A DNA stretch of 10,823 nt, taken from positions 1 to 10,823 of the forward strand of contig CAZGDY010000054.1 in the NCBI GenBank assembly GCA_964524965.1, in the 5' to 3' direction. Position 1 is the first letter of the stretch. Every line of letters begins with the position of its first letter. Under the pieces are notes generated by a model. It saw only the letters and a list, made by a program, of their open reading frames with translations, searched no databases and had not been told where the DNA came from. The DNA is from Kmv34 sp964524965 (GTDB lineage: Bacteria > Aerophobota > Aerophobia > Aerophobales > B3-G15). The position numbers and the translations under genes are program-made. Positions 1-6,905 of this stretch are shown one piece after another.

Positions 1-662
1 CCTCCTTTTACCTCTGAGATATTTTTCAAAAATTTTAATCCTTTTTTGATATCTTTTTCTTCTTTTATGAGATTTCCTACTGCAGTAGCTGCGGCATCAG
101 CCAAAGAAGTGGAGGTTGAAACTACTACTACTGCATCAGCCTTTCCAAAACTCAAAGAATGTCCAAAGCTCCCTGCTGAACAGCATATACCAAGAGGAGT
201 TTCTTCTGGATTTACCTGTAAAGCTATATGTCCACTAAGGGGAGAATCCCCAGCATATATCCCTACTTTTTTGGGTTTTGCTACCTTCATAAAAATATCT
301 CCCCCATTTTCAACTATCACTTGTCGACAGCGAATAAGCAAATCTTTACCTACAGACTCAGCTATAGCACCTGCTATGGTCGCCATAGGACCAACCCCCG
401 CTTTTTGAGAGGCTTCAACCATACATCTCACGATCGGAGGCATCCCTTCCTGACAAAGTAACGGTTCAAAACTACTTTTAAATGAGGGATTACCGTAAAT
501 ATACCTTTCTATGTCTTCTCGGTGTTTTAAAAGAGCTTCCTCAGCTTCTCGAATTAATTTTTTATCACATAAAATAAATAAATCACTCTCTTTAATTTGT
601 ATTTCAAAAGAAACCAAATTTCCCGACTTTACCAAATTCCGGTAAATATGGTTCTTCTCCAA
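1..662 (-). CDS. UPF0280 family protein (ApbE-like fold), C-terminus cut by window edge
   Basis: About 220 codons are visible and the C-terminal end lies beyond the left edge; family members are usually around 240 residues, so little is missing. The family has no proven reaction, but its fold is related to ApbE flavin transferases. Recognised from family blocks: GVGPMATIAGAIAESVG near residues 89-105, VENGGDIF near 117-124, then GIYAGDSPLSGHIAL, a GHSLSFGKADAVVVVS block and LADAAATAVGN near the visible end. The start is a TTG at 662, chosen because AAAAGGAG stands 6 nt upstream and the protein then begins in register with the family (YRNLV, SFEIQIKESDL). The gene begins about 20 nt after the stop of ATPase subunit F on the same strand, so the two are probably cotranscribed. 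Function in this context is unknown. Confidence 0.85.
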   Translation of the reverse strand, partial: MEKNHIYRNLVKSGNLVSFEIQIKESDLFILCDKKLIREAEEALLKHREDIERYIYGNPSFKSSFEPLLCQEGMPPIVRCMVEASQKAGVGPMATIAGAIAESVGKDLLIRCRQVIVENGGDIFMKVAKPKKVGIYAGDSPLSGHIALQVNPEETPLGICCSAGSFGHSLSFGKADAVVVVSTSTSLADAAATAVGNLIKEEKDIKKGLKFLKNISEVKG

Positions 663-682
663 TTCCTTCTCCTTTTATTGCT

Positions 683-1000
683 TTACTCCGGTAATTCTAT
701 CCCTACTGCCCTTTTTACTATCTTTTGTATTCTTTGTTCAGCTATTCCCTTTTCCTTTCCTAAAGTATCAGGAATTATAGTAACAATGGGTAAAGCTCTT
801 GTCTCACTTATCTGTGATATGAGGTCCATGCAGTCCTTAGCTATAGATTCGGCAATAAAAATTATTCCATATTCTTGCTTTACAGATTCAAAAAGTATTT
901 TTTTACCTTCTTCAGGACTTTCAACGTACTTAGCCTCACAACCAACGGCTCTAAAAGGGATGGATAAATCCTCATTACCAATTATTAATATTTTTAACAA
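683..1000 (-). CDS. atpF: V/A-type ATP synthase subunit F
   Basis: A 105-residue protein matching the central-stalk F subunit of V/A-type ATPases, a small Rossmann-like protein that binds the D subunit of the rotor and modulates coupling. The sequence shows the typical N-terminal strand MLKILIIGNED, the GIIFIAESIA segment in the middle (compare GIILITE in relatives), the PIVTIIPD strand, and the C-terminal VKRAVGIELPE, close to the usual RRAVG ending. Length is normal. The start is TTG at 1000 with AAGGAG six bases upstream, a strong ribosome binding site. It is on the same strand as subunit C but separated from it by 267 bp that contain an opposite-strand gene, an unusual arrangement for this operon. 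No strong promoter is seen in the gap on this strand; a TTGATA with a poorly placed -10 is the best candidate. Confidence 0.85.
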   Translation of the reverse strand: MLKILIIGNEDLSIPFRAVGCEAKYVESPEEGKKILFESVKQEYGIIFIAESIAKDCMDLISQISETRALPIVTIIPDTLGKEKGIAEQRIQKIVKRAVGIELPE

Positions 1001-1054
1001 TTTTTTCTCCTTGACTGTCCCTGAAAAGTACTAAGACTATCCTCTCCTAATTTC

Positions 1055-1083
1055 TTGACTTATCAAAACACTGTTACTAAAAT
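1055..1083 (+). promoter_or_regulatory. Sigma70-type promoter for the small cysteine-rich gene
   Basis: TTGACT (1055-1060), a 17-bp spacer and TAAAAT (1078-1083); each hexamer matches the consensus in five of six bases. The expected transcription start is near 1090, only about 3 nt before the ATG at 1093, so the message would be almost leaderless. This agrees with the lack of a Shine-Dalgarno sequence before that ATG. Confidence 0.6.
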
Positions 1084-1092
1084 ATACCTCAA

Positions 1093-1263
1093 ATGGCTAA
1101 AAAAACTCTTAAAGATAAGTGGAGAATTTTTCTGGTGCGTATTACTAACATCGCTGGAGGAAAAGCTTATCTTTGCGATAGTTGCCGTTTTGACTATCGA
1201 AGCTGCTATAATCATCAACGTCCAAATGCAACCAAATGTCGGAATTATCGGTCTCGCTTCTAA
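1093..1263 (+). CDS. Small basic protein with four cysteines (putative zinc-binding), unknown function
   Basis: A 56-residue protein on the strand opposite to its neighbours, lying between ATPase subunits C and F. It is basic and has four cysteines at residues 28, 31, 38 and 49 (C-x2-C-x6-C-x10-C), which could bind one zinc ion or serve in redox chemistry. The first half (KDKWRIFLVRITNIAGGKAY) looks like a beta-rich stretch; the second half is rich in Cys, Arg, Tyr and Asn. The amino-acid pattern looks protein-like, and the competing frames in this gap look poor. The only usable start is ATG at 1093; a stop lies five codons upstream. There is no ribosome binding site, but a good promoter ends 9 nt before the ATG. 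The stop at 1263 is 4 bp from the converging end of subunit C. I do not recognise a named family; a small nucleic-acid-binding protein is one possibility. Confidence 0.62.
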   Translation: MAKKTLKDKWRIFLVRITNIAGGKAYLCDSCRFDYRSCYNHQRPNATKCRNYRSRF

Positions 1264-1267
1264 ATTT

Positions 1268-2305
1268 TTACCCAACTATTTCATCCATCATTTGCCCAGA
1301 AAAAAAGTTAGCTTTTTTAGCTCTGAGTATTGACCTTAAGTTTTTTATTTCCCATCTTTTAAGTAATATATAATTAATCAAAGGTTCTCTTCCGAAGGTG
1401 ATATAAAATCCTCTGTGAGTAAAGGCAAAAATATTTTTCTCTAATGATTTATTTAAAGTGAATAAACTACCTTTATTCTTCCATTCTTCTAAGGCCTTCT
1501 GAACAATCGGAGTATACTCAGTCCCTTTTACCACATCCAATAAAGAATCGGGAGGTTCTCCTGCAAAAGCCATTATTTTGTCTTTTTTTACATATCCGGC
1601 CTCAATTATAAAATCCTCAAGGAGCTCTTTTTCATCTTTTCTATTCCATAATTTAATTCGCAAGAAGTTTTTAATATTTGAACTGTCTATAATTTTCATT
1701 GCCAATTTCGTTAGGAAATCATCTTGGTAGGTTATTATCTCAGAGAAAAATTTTTGAAAATATAATTTATCAAGAAAAAAATCTATATTTCTACTGGAAA
1801 TTTTTTTCTCTACCATCCCTAATATTTGTTTAACCACATTTTTGAAAAAAGGAGAAAGTTGAAGAAAGTCTTCTTTTGTTATAGCATTACCCAAAATATT
1901 AAGGTCTAAGGTTCCTGAAGCTGATAAATATTCTATCTTATCTATTTCCTGGAAAAACTTTTTCTGAAAATGAAGCTTAAAAAGAATCTTTAAATTGTGA
2001 AAATCTTGCTCTAACCAGAACAAATTAACCAACTCAGGTTCTGGAGCAAAACTCATCAATTCCTGGTAAGTTCTTCTCCATTCCTCTTCTAAGCCTTTTT
2101 CAAAATCCTCAGGACGAGTACATACTTTCATTGATTCGGAATAAGGATAAAAACGAGATAGATCCTGTAAACTCTCTCTAAGATCCTTTGCTCCTTTAAT
2201 TCGAGCTAAATCTGCTTTTTCAAACAAGTATTTCTCAAGTCCCCTTACTCTACCCGTAGGATAAACATAGCGGTTATCTTTACTAACGATCTCTAAATAT
2301 TCCAT
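1268..2305 (-). CDS. atpC: V/A-type ATP synthase subunit C
   Basis: A complete 345-residue protein of the V-ATPase subunit C/d family (NtpC-like), the funnel-shaped helical subunit that sockets the central stalk onto the membrane ring. Evidence: the N-terminal YVYPTGRVRGLEKYLF, with the family pattern of short helices; the middle NLFWLEQDFHNLKILFK near residues 94-110 (family: E.D..NLK.l); and the C-terminal GREPLINYILLKRWEIKNLR near 305-324, the most conserved signature. The length is normal and no frameshift is seen. The start ATG at 2305 lies inside the end of the glycosyltransferase gene (13-nt overlap) with AAGGGG 3 nt upstream, so the two are translationally coupled. Unusually, subunits I, K and E, which normally precede C, are not upstream; lipid genes are there instead. 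Confidence 0.85.
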   Translation of the reverse strand: MEYLEIVSKDNRYVYPTGRVRGLEKYLFEKADLARIKGAKDLRESLQDLSRFYPYSESMKVCTRPEDFEKGLEEEWRRTYQELMSFAPEPELVNLFWLEQDFHNLKILFKLHFQKKFFQEIDKIEYLSASGTLDLNILGNAITKEDFLQLSPFFKNVVKQILGMVEKKISSRNIDFFLDKLYFQKFFSEIITYQDDFLTKLAMKIIDSSNIKNFLRIKLWNRKDEKELLEDFIIEAGYVKKDKIMAFAGEPPDSLLDVVKGTEYTPIVQKALEEWKNKGSLFTLNKSLEKNIFAFTHRGFYITFGREPLINYILLKRWEIKNLRSILRAKKANFFSGQMMDEIVG

Positions 2306-3441
2306 TTTCCCCTTCTTTCTTCAATCATGCTTACAATTTTTCGAACAATTTTTCTGGAAGAGTTAGGACGGGCTATATCCTTAACTTGTTTTCTCCAGAG
2401 ATTTTTATCAAAATCATCATTAATAAACTTATTCAAAGTGGAAGCTAAATCTTTTGTATTATTTAAACTTAAAGCTAAATTTTTTTCTAAAAGCAATTTT
2501 TTATTTCGTCTTTCCTGTCCAGTGATTGAATCTACAATTATCATCGGAAGAGCTTTGCTCAAGGCCTCAGCTGTAGTTAACCCTCCTGGTTTACTAATAA
2601 GAAGATCAGAAACCTCCATTAGCTCATCTACTTGGTTTACATAACCACACACTTTAAAAGGAAAATCTAACTTTGATTTTAATTTAAAAAGATTTTCCCT
2701 TAATTTTTTATTAGTCCCCGTAACTACTATAACTTGCAGGGGTAAAGAACTTTTTTTAAGAGCAAGTACAATATTATCAATTGCTCCTAATCCTTGTCCT
2801 CCTCCCATAACCAAGACAGTAAAAAGATTCTCTTTGAGCTGCCATTTTTTCTTTAAATAATTCTTATCTTTTGATTTTGAAAACTCGGGAGAGATAGGAA
2901 TACCACTCACCTGTAACTTATGATGAGGAATTTTCTGCTTCAAATACTCAAAATCTAAATTATTCTTGGGTAAGAAATACATATCTACATTTTTGTAAAA
3001 CCAATAAGGATTCAAATAAAAATCAGTGGGGACAGCCATGAGCAGATAACTCATTTTTTTATCATGTTTAATAACAGAACATATAGCACAAGATAAGTTG
3101 TGCGTACATACAACCACTTGAGGATTAAAGGATTTTATAACATCTCGATATAGTCTATGATAATTTAGTCTGCACAAAATATTTCTTAATAGGCGAGTTA
3201 ACCAATAAATTTCTTTACTATCCCACAATAAGTCCCATAACCAGGGAGTAGCCTTAATGAGCGCATAATATAAACTATCCAGACTGCATGCCATGAAAGG
3301 GTTCCCATGACGGAAAAGATTCTCCTCTCTAATAATAACCTCGGGATACTCTTCTTGAAAAACTCGCTTGATTGCTTTAGCGGCCTGTCTGTGGCCTCCT
3401 CCAGCAGCAACATAAACTATAAGAACCTTCATTTTAGTCAT
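2293..3441 (-). CDS. GT28-family glycolipid glycosyltransferase (UgtP/MGDG synthase-like)
   Basis: A 382-residue GT-B glycosyltransferase resembling monogalactosyldiacylglycerol synthases and the processive diacylglycerol glucosyltransferase UgtP. It should transfer a hexose from a nucleotide sugar to a lipid acceptor at the inner face of the cytoplasmic membrane. Visible motifs: the N-terminal acceptor-side loop AAGGGHRQAAKAI near residues 12-24; the VPTDF segment near 137-141; the hinge strand VLVMGGGQGLGAI near 199-211; and the donor-binding LISKPGGLTTAEALSKALP near 281-299, followed by GQE near 318. Sugar and acceptor cannot be read from sequence. I start it at ATG 3441 (MTKMKVLIVY), 10 nt after the acyltransferase stop; the longer reading from 3501 runs back into that gene and adds a basic N-terminus not typical of the family. 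ATG 3432 is also possible. Confidence 0.85.
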   Translation of the reverse strand: MTKMKVLIVYVAAGGGHRQAAKAIKRVFQEEYPEVIIREENLFRHGNPFMACSLDSLYYALIKATPWLWDLLWDSKEIYWLTRLLRNILCRLNYHRLYRDVIKSFNPQVVVCTHNLSCAICSVIKHDKKMSYLLMAVPTDFYLNPYWFYKNVDMYFLPKNNLDFEYLKQKIPHHKLQVSGIPISPEFSKSKDKNYLKKKWQLKENLFTVLVMGGGQGLGAIDNIVLALKKSSLPLQVIVVTGTNKKLRENLFKLKSKLDFPFKVCGYVNQVDELMEVSDLLISKPGGLTTAEALSKALPMIIVDSITGQERRNKKLLLEKNLALSLNNTKDLASTLNKFINDDFDKNLWRKQVKDIARPNSSRKIVRKIVSMIEERRGKWNI

Positions 3442-3451
3442 TTTAGTTATC

Positions 3452-4339
3452 TCAATTAGTTTTTTTAGATAAAATCGTAGGATAAAAAATCTTTTTCTCA
3501 AATAAAAACCAATGATCAGGGTAAAATCTCAAGTAATCCTCCATAATCTGAGCAAAGCTTTGAGCTGCCACTTTTATACTTTTTTTGGCTTCTCCATTGT
3601 AATCCATCACAATGGGAGGCTCTACTATTGTCTTTTGTTTATTAGTTTTTTCATCTCTTATAATAAAAGCAGGACAAATCGCTGCCCCGAATCTATAAGC
3701 CATCTCAAAAGGGCCTGAAGCAATAGTTATTGTCCTGCCAAATATATTAACATTTATTCCTTTATTTGTCTCATCTACCAAAATAGCCACTGCTTTATTA
3801 TCCCGTAGTGCTCTTATCACCTCTCTTAAATGGGTAATTAGTATAAATTTTACTCCACGTTTTTCCCGTAAACTACAAAATAACTTGTGAGTACGAGAAT
3901 TGGCTTGAGGTCTCAGTAAAACGTATATATCGTAGCCACCTAAAGCCATGGCTATCCCACCCCACTCCCAATTTCCAAAGTGAGCAGATGCAAGTATGAC
4001 ACCTTTACCCAATTTCAGAGCAGCATTGAGGTTTTCAACTCCTATTGGAGTTACCTGTCTAAAGAATTTATTTTTATTTATCTTCCCCAACCAGAGAACT
4101 TCTCTTATGTAACTGCCAAAGTTACGGAAAACACTTCGTGCGTATTTTCTCTTATCACGCCTGTTGCACCCCGCAGTTAATTCAAGATTATAAAAGACAG
4201 CTCTTTGATAAAGTTTGCATTTTCCAAGAGGAAAAACAAAAAATAAATCCCCCACTCTCTTAGCTATCCAATAAGCTAATGAAGACGGTAAATAGCAGGA
4301 AAGTAGCTCTCCTATTTTATATAAAATAAAAAGCCACAA
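3452..4339 (-). CDS. LpxL/HtrB-like lysophospholipid (lipid A type) acyltransferase
   Basis: A 295-residue membrane-associated acyltransferase of the bacterial LpxL/HtrB/PlsC-like superfamily, which moves a fatty acid from acyl-ACP to a lipid hydroxyl. The catalytic H-x4-E is in ASAHFGNWEWGG with His120 and Glu125. Further support comes from an N-terminal hydrophobic segment (residues 3-36), LRPQANSRTHKLF near 142-154, the FGRTITIASGP block near 200-210 that lines the lipid site in relatives, and the C-terminal YPDHWFLFEKK, matching the P-E-Q-W-x-W ending of the family. The length is typical. The start is TTG at 4339, one base after the MFS stop, with AGGAG about 11 nt upstream. Presence of such an enzyme suggests an outer membrane, but the substrate may be a glycolipid or phospholipid instead of lipid A; no other lipid A genes are in view. 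Confidence 0.85.
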   Translation of the reverse strand: MWLFILYKIGELLSCYLPSSLAYWIAKRVGDLFFVFPLGKCKLYQRAVFYNLELTAGCNRRDKRKYARSVFRNFGSYIREVLWLGKINKNKFFRQVTPIGVENLNAALKLGKGVILASAHFGNWEWGGIAMALGGYDIYVLLRPQANSRTHKLFCSLREKRGVKFILITHLREVIRALRDNKAVAILVDETNKGINVNIFGRTITIASGPFEMAYRFGAAICPAFIIRDEKTNKQKTIVEPPIVMDYNGEAKKSIKVAAQSFAQIMEDYLRFYPDHWFLFEKKIFYPTILSKKTN

Positions 4340-4340
4340 T

Positions 4341-5606
4341 TTATGCTGCTCTCCTGATAACTCTAATTAAAAACATTCCCCCACCGTATATTAATAAACT
4401 AACTCCCATTCCATAAAATATTAGCGAGGGCGAGTAGCGACTACCGAGAATTCCGGCCATCCAGACAAAAATGACAAAAGAAAAATTTATGATAATTTCC
4501 AGACTAGCAAAAATCCTCCCCCGCAAATCGTTAGGAGTAATCTCCTGACAAAGAGTATTAGCAGCTATCATTATTATAGAAGCTATAAACCCAATTAAAA
4601 ACACTCCCAAGCATAAATAACCAATTGACTGGCTTCCACTAAAAATCAAAGTGCAAACTCCCGCCGCTGCCGTTCCTCCCAAAATGGCTAAGTTTTTCTC
4701 AACTCGTGCTCCAAATTGTCCGTACAAAAGAGAACCCAAGATCATTCCTGTTCCTAAGGCAGCAGCAGCAATAGCTAATCCTTCGGTACCAAGTGCTAAT
4801 TCTTTGGTAATTAAAACAGTAATTAAAACGTAAGCCAGACCTCCAGCACCCATCACTACAAAAAAACTAAGAGATAAAATAAAAATCTCTTTATTTCCAA
4901 CAATAAAACGCAATCCTCGTATAAGATCTTTGCCGACCCTCTTAAATAAGTAGGTATCATCACTACTTACTGCTACAGGGTTTCTTTTGACTCGCACAAA
5001 TCCTATAACTAAACCAGAGATCAAAAAGCTAACCGAATTTAAGATGAAACTTACTTTTATACCTAACCGGGCAACAATAAAACCCCCGGCAGCAACTCCT
5101 CCGATCATCGCTATCATACGAGTAATGTTAGAAAGAGAGTTAGCAGCCAGTAACTGATCTTTTGGTACTAAATTAGGTATAAAAGCTAATTTTGCAGGAG
5201 TAAAAAAACAGGTTGCAGCAAAAATAAGAAATATTATTACGTAGATATAATTTGTACTTTCAGTATAAACTCCTATTAGAGGAATAAGAAGAACCAGTGC
5301 TGCCCGCAAAAAATCAGTTACGATAAGAGTATTTCTACGACTCCATTTGTCTATATAGACCCCGGCTACTGGAGAAAAAATTAATATAGGCAAAGTGGAA
5401 AAGAAAAAAAGGTTTCTCATTAATGGAACAGAGCTGGTTGTTGAAATACCCTGAGTTTGCTTCAAATAAATCCCTACTAATCCCATTTGAGCGAGACGGT
5501 CTCCAAACTGAGAAATTATTTGACCAATCCAAAGAGCAAAAAAATTTTTATTTTTTAAAACGCTAAATATATGCTTTTTTTCAGATGATCCGGCCCAACA
5601 CTGCAT
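4341..5606 (-). CDS. MFS transporter (drug/lipid exporter type)
   Basis: A 421-residue major facilitator with about twelve hydrophobic segments. The first, FFALWIGQIISQFGDRLAQM, is typical of the MFS_3 (EntS/multidrug) group. Loop 2-3 holds motif A in the form GVYIDKWSRR near residues 82-91. A second half repeat is visible (AAAALGTGMILGSLLYGQFG). The substrate cannot be deduced. Its position directly before an acyltransferase and a glycolipid transferase recalls LplT, a lysophospholipid-flipping MFS paired with an acyltransferase; this is only an analogy. I place the start at ATG 5606: an in-frame ATG at 5621 overlaps the -10 hexamer of a near-perfect promoter and would lie upstream of the transcription start. 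This is the first gene of a unit that appears to run through 4339, 3441 and 2305. Confidence 0.87.
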   Translation of the reverse strand: MQCWAGSSEKKHIFSVLKNKNFFALWIGQIISQFGDRLAQMGLVGIYLKQTQGISTTSSVPLMRNLFFFSTLPILIFSPVAGVYIDKWSRRNTLIVTDFLRAALVLLIPLIGVYTESTNYIYVIIFLIFAATCFFTPAKLAFIPNLVPKDQLLAANSLSNITRMIAMIGGVAAGGFIVARLGIKVSFILNSVSFLISGLVIGFVRVKRNPVAVSSDDTYLFKRVGKDLIRGLRFIVGNKEIFILSLSFFVVMGAGGLAYVLITVLITKELALGTEGLAIAAAALGTGMILGSLLYGQFGARVEKNLAILGGTAAAGVCTLIFSGSQSIGYLCLGVFLIGFIASIIMIAANTLCQEITPNDLRGRIFASLEIIINFSFVIFVWMAGILGSRYSPSLIFYGMGVSLLIYGGGMFLIRVIRRAA

Positions 5607-5611
5607 AGTAA

Positions 5612-5640
5612 ATAATATCATATTTCCCGTTGATTGTCAA
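5612..5640 (-). promoter_or_regulatory. Sigma70-type promoter of the MFS-acyltransferase-glycosyltransferase unit
   Basis: On the minus strand TTGACA (5640-5635, perfect), a 17-bp spacer, then TATTAT (5617-5612, five of six). The expected transcription start falls at or within a base or two of the ATG at 5606. No Shine-Dalgarno can therefore be transcribed, and the lead message should be leaderless. Confidence 0.75.
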
Positions 5641-5692
5641 AGAACCATCTTATTTTCTGAAAACTTCAACCGGAGGGAACTCTTATCTAAAA

Positions 5693-5716
5693 ACTTTAAA
5701 TCTAAAGATTTAAAGT
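5693..5716. repeat. Perfect 10-bp inverted repeat, operator or weak terminator
   Basis: ACTTTAAATC and GATTTAAAGT separated by a 4-nt loop. On the minus strand it is followed by TTTTTAG, so it could act as a weak, AT-rich terminator after the iron-sulfur protein gene. Alternatively it begins one base after a TAAGAT hexamer of a promoter-like pair and would cover the transcription start, the position of a repressor operator. The sequence alone does not decide. Confidence 0.5.
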
Positions 5717-5717
5717 A

Positions 5718-5746
5718 ATCTTAAGCTATTTTCAGCCCTTTGTCAA
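5718..5746 (-). promoter_or_regulatory. Possible second upstream promoter for the MFS unit
   Basis: On the minus strand a perfect TTGACA (5746-5741), 17-bp spacer and TAAGAT (5723-5718, four of six). A transcript from here would have about 105 nt of leader before the MFS ATG and would start inside the inverted repeat at 5693-5716. It is weaker than the proximal promoter and may be chance in AT-rich DNA. Confidence 0.35.
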
Positions 5747-5780
5747 ATACATAAATCTTACCTCTATCAAAATATCCTTA

Positions 5781-6866
5781 CTATTTTATACCGTTGAAAA
5801 TTCTTAAAGCGCTTTTACCCTTTGCATTTTTCTCTTCTTTTGATTTTAGATTTAATAAATTTAAGTTAGAGATTGCTTTTTGAGGACACTTTTTTAGGCA
5901 TTTACCACATAATATACATTCCGCAGCATTTATCTTAGGTAAGTTACCTACTATCGCATTGGTCGGACACACTCTCCGGCAAACTCCACAATTGGTACAA
6001 TTAGATTTTATTCTTATTTTAAAAAAACTGAAATGGGAAAGAATCCCCAAGAAAGCACCCAGAGGACAAAAATAACGACAGAAAGGGCGATATACCATTA
6101 GAAAAAGTAGTGCAAAGGCGACCGTAATTCCTAAGGACAGAGGAGTGCCACCCCAGGTGAATAACATCTTAAAGGGGGTATAATTCTGAAAAATAACTTG
6201 ATTGGTGAATAAAATTCTAAGCACAAGATAACCAAGAAGAATATATTTACTCATACCAAGATAGCGAGCATAGCGAAAAGGTATTTTTCTTTGGATTTTC
6301 TTAATATGCAATAAGTCTTGTATTGCTCCAAATGGACAAACATATCCACAAAAAACTTTCCCCCAGAAAAGAGTTGGTATGACCAATCCCAATAAAAAAA
6401 GAGGTAGATAACCTGTTTGCCATTTTGTAAAGATATTTTGAAGAGCAAGAAGAGGACATAAAAAACCTTCCAGATAAAAACCAAGTACTACTACTGACGA
6501 TATTAATAGTAATTTTCGATACTTGTGCCAGAACTTGAAAATTAACACTACTGCAATGCCCGTAAATATCAAAAGGAGGATAATTTTAATTAACTGATCA
6601 TGTACAAAGTAAATTTTCCCATTTGTCTGACTCTGAGAAGATGGGGAAAAATCTTGTTCATTAGCGGGAGTATCGAACCTGTCTGGTGATCCAAAATTAG
6701 AAGCATCCTGAGAACCAAAAGTATCTTGTGATTCAAAATTCGAATTACTATTGACCTCAAAACTACTGACTGAAGTTGGTAAAATCAACAGTGAGAAATT
6801 AGCCAAAAGAATTAAAGTAGTTATAATCACTAATAAAGTCATTTTCCCTTTGTTTTTGGTCAACAT
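5781..6866 (-). CDS. NapH/NosR-like membrane protein with two 4Fe-4S ferredoxin motifs
   Basis: A 361-residue polytopic membrane protein that likely passes electrons between the quinone pool and an extracytoplasmic partner. Order: N-terminal signal-anchor helix (about 10-30); an extracytoplasmic Ser/Asn/Asp/Phe-rich linker (about 35-82); several membrane helices; the paired motifs CGYVCP (Cys173, Cys177) and CRYFCP (Cys253, Cys257) typical of NapH/NosR/CcoG relatives; then two 4Fe-4S sites, CTNCGVCRRVCP (280-291) and CILCGKCLKKCP (307-318); a basic tail. Another cysteine, Cys137, lies in a helix (GFLCPLL). The start ATG 6866 is preferred over the in-frame ATG at 6905 because AAAGGAG stands 5 nt before it. 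No flavin-binding FMN domain of NosR is present. It is the last gene of the ECF-led cluster and follows a secreted protein gene by 39 nt. Confidence 0.85.
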   Translation of the reverse strand: MLTKNKGKMTLLVIITTLILLANFSLLILPTSVSSFEVNSNSNFESQDTFGSQDASNFGSPDRFDTPANEQDFSPSSQSQTNGKIYFVHDQLIKIILLLIFTGIAVVLIFKFWHKYRKLLLISSVVVLGFYLEGFLCPLLALQNIFTKWQTGYLPLFLLGLVIPTLFWGKVFCGYVCPFGAIQDLLHIKKIQRKIPFRYARYLGMSKYILLGYLVLRILFTNQVIFQNYTPFKMLFTWGGTPLSLGITVAFALLFLMVYRPFCRYFCPLGAFLGILSHFSFFKIRIKSNCTNCGVCRRVCPTNAIVGNLPKINAAECILCGKCLKKCPQKAISNLNLLNLKSKEEKNAKGKSALRIFNGIK

Positions 6867-6871
6867 TCTTG

Positions 6872-6878
6872 CTCCTTT
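6872..6878 (-). promoter_or_regulatory. Ribosome binding site that sets the start of the iron-sulfur membrane protein
   Basis: AAAGGAG with a 5-nt spacer to ATG 6866. The site lies inside the longer reading from 6905, whose own ATG directly abuts the upstream stop and has no comparable Shine-Dalgarno, so 6866 is the better start. Confidence 0.7.
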
Positions 6879-6905
6879 CATAAGTTCAAAAAATTGGGCA
6901 ATCAT

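Noticed and set aside
46..461. Two plus-strand frames of 120 and 77 codons
   Set aside because: They are antisense to the UPF0280 gene, whose family motifs are unmistakable on the minus strand.
597..1034. 145-codon plus-strand hydrophobic frame
   Set aside because: Antisense to ATPase subunit F, which has a strong ribosome binding site and family motifs.
1055..1333. 92-codon plus-strand frame and 70-codon minus-strand frame (1063-1275) in the gap between subunits C and F
   Set aside because: Both overlap the 56-codon cysteine-rich frame. The plus frame runs into the subunit C gene, its start lies inside the promoter's -35 element, and the compositions look like antisense shadows.
2327..2644. 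105-codon plus-strand frame
   Set aside because: Antisense shadow of the C-terminal half of the GT28 glycosyltransferase.
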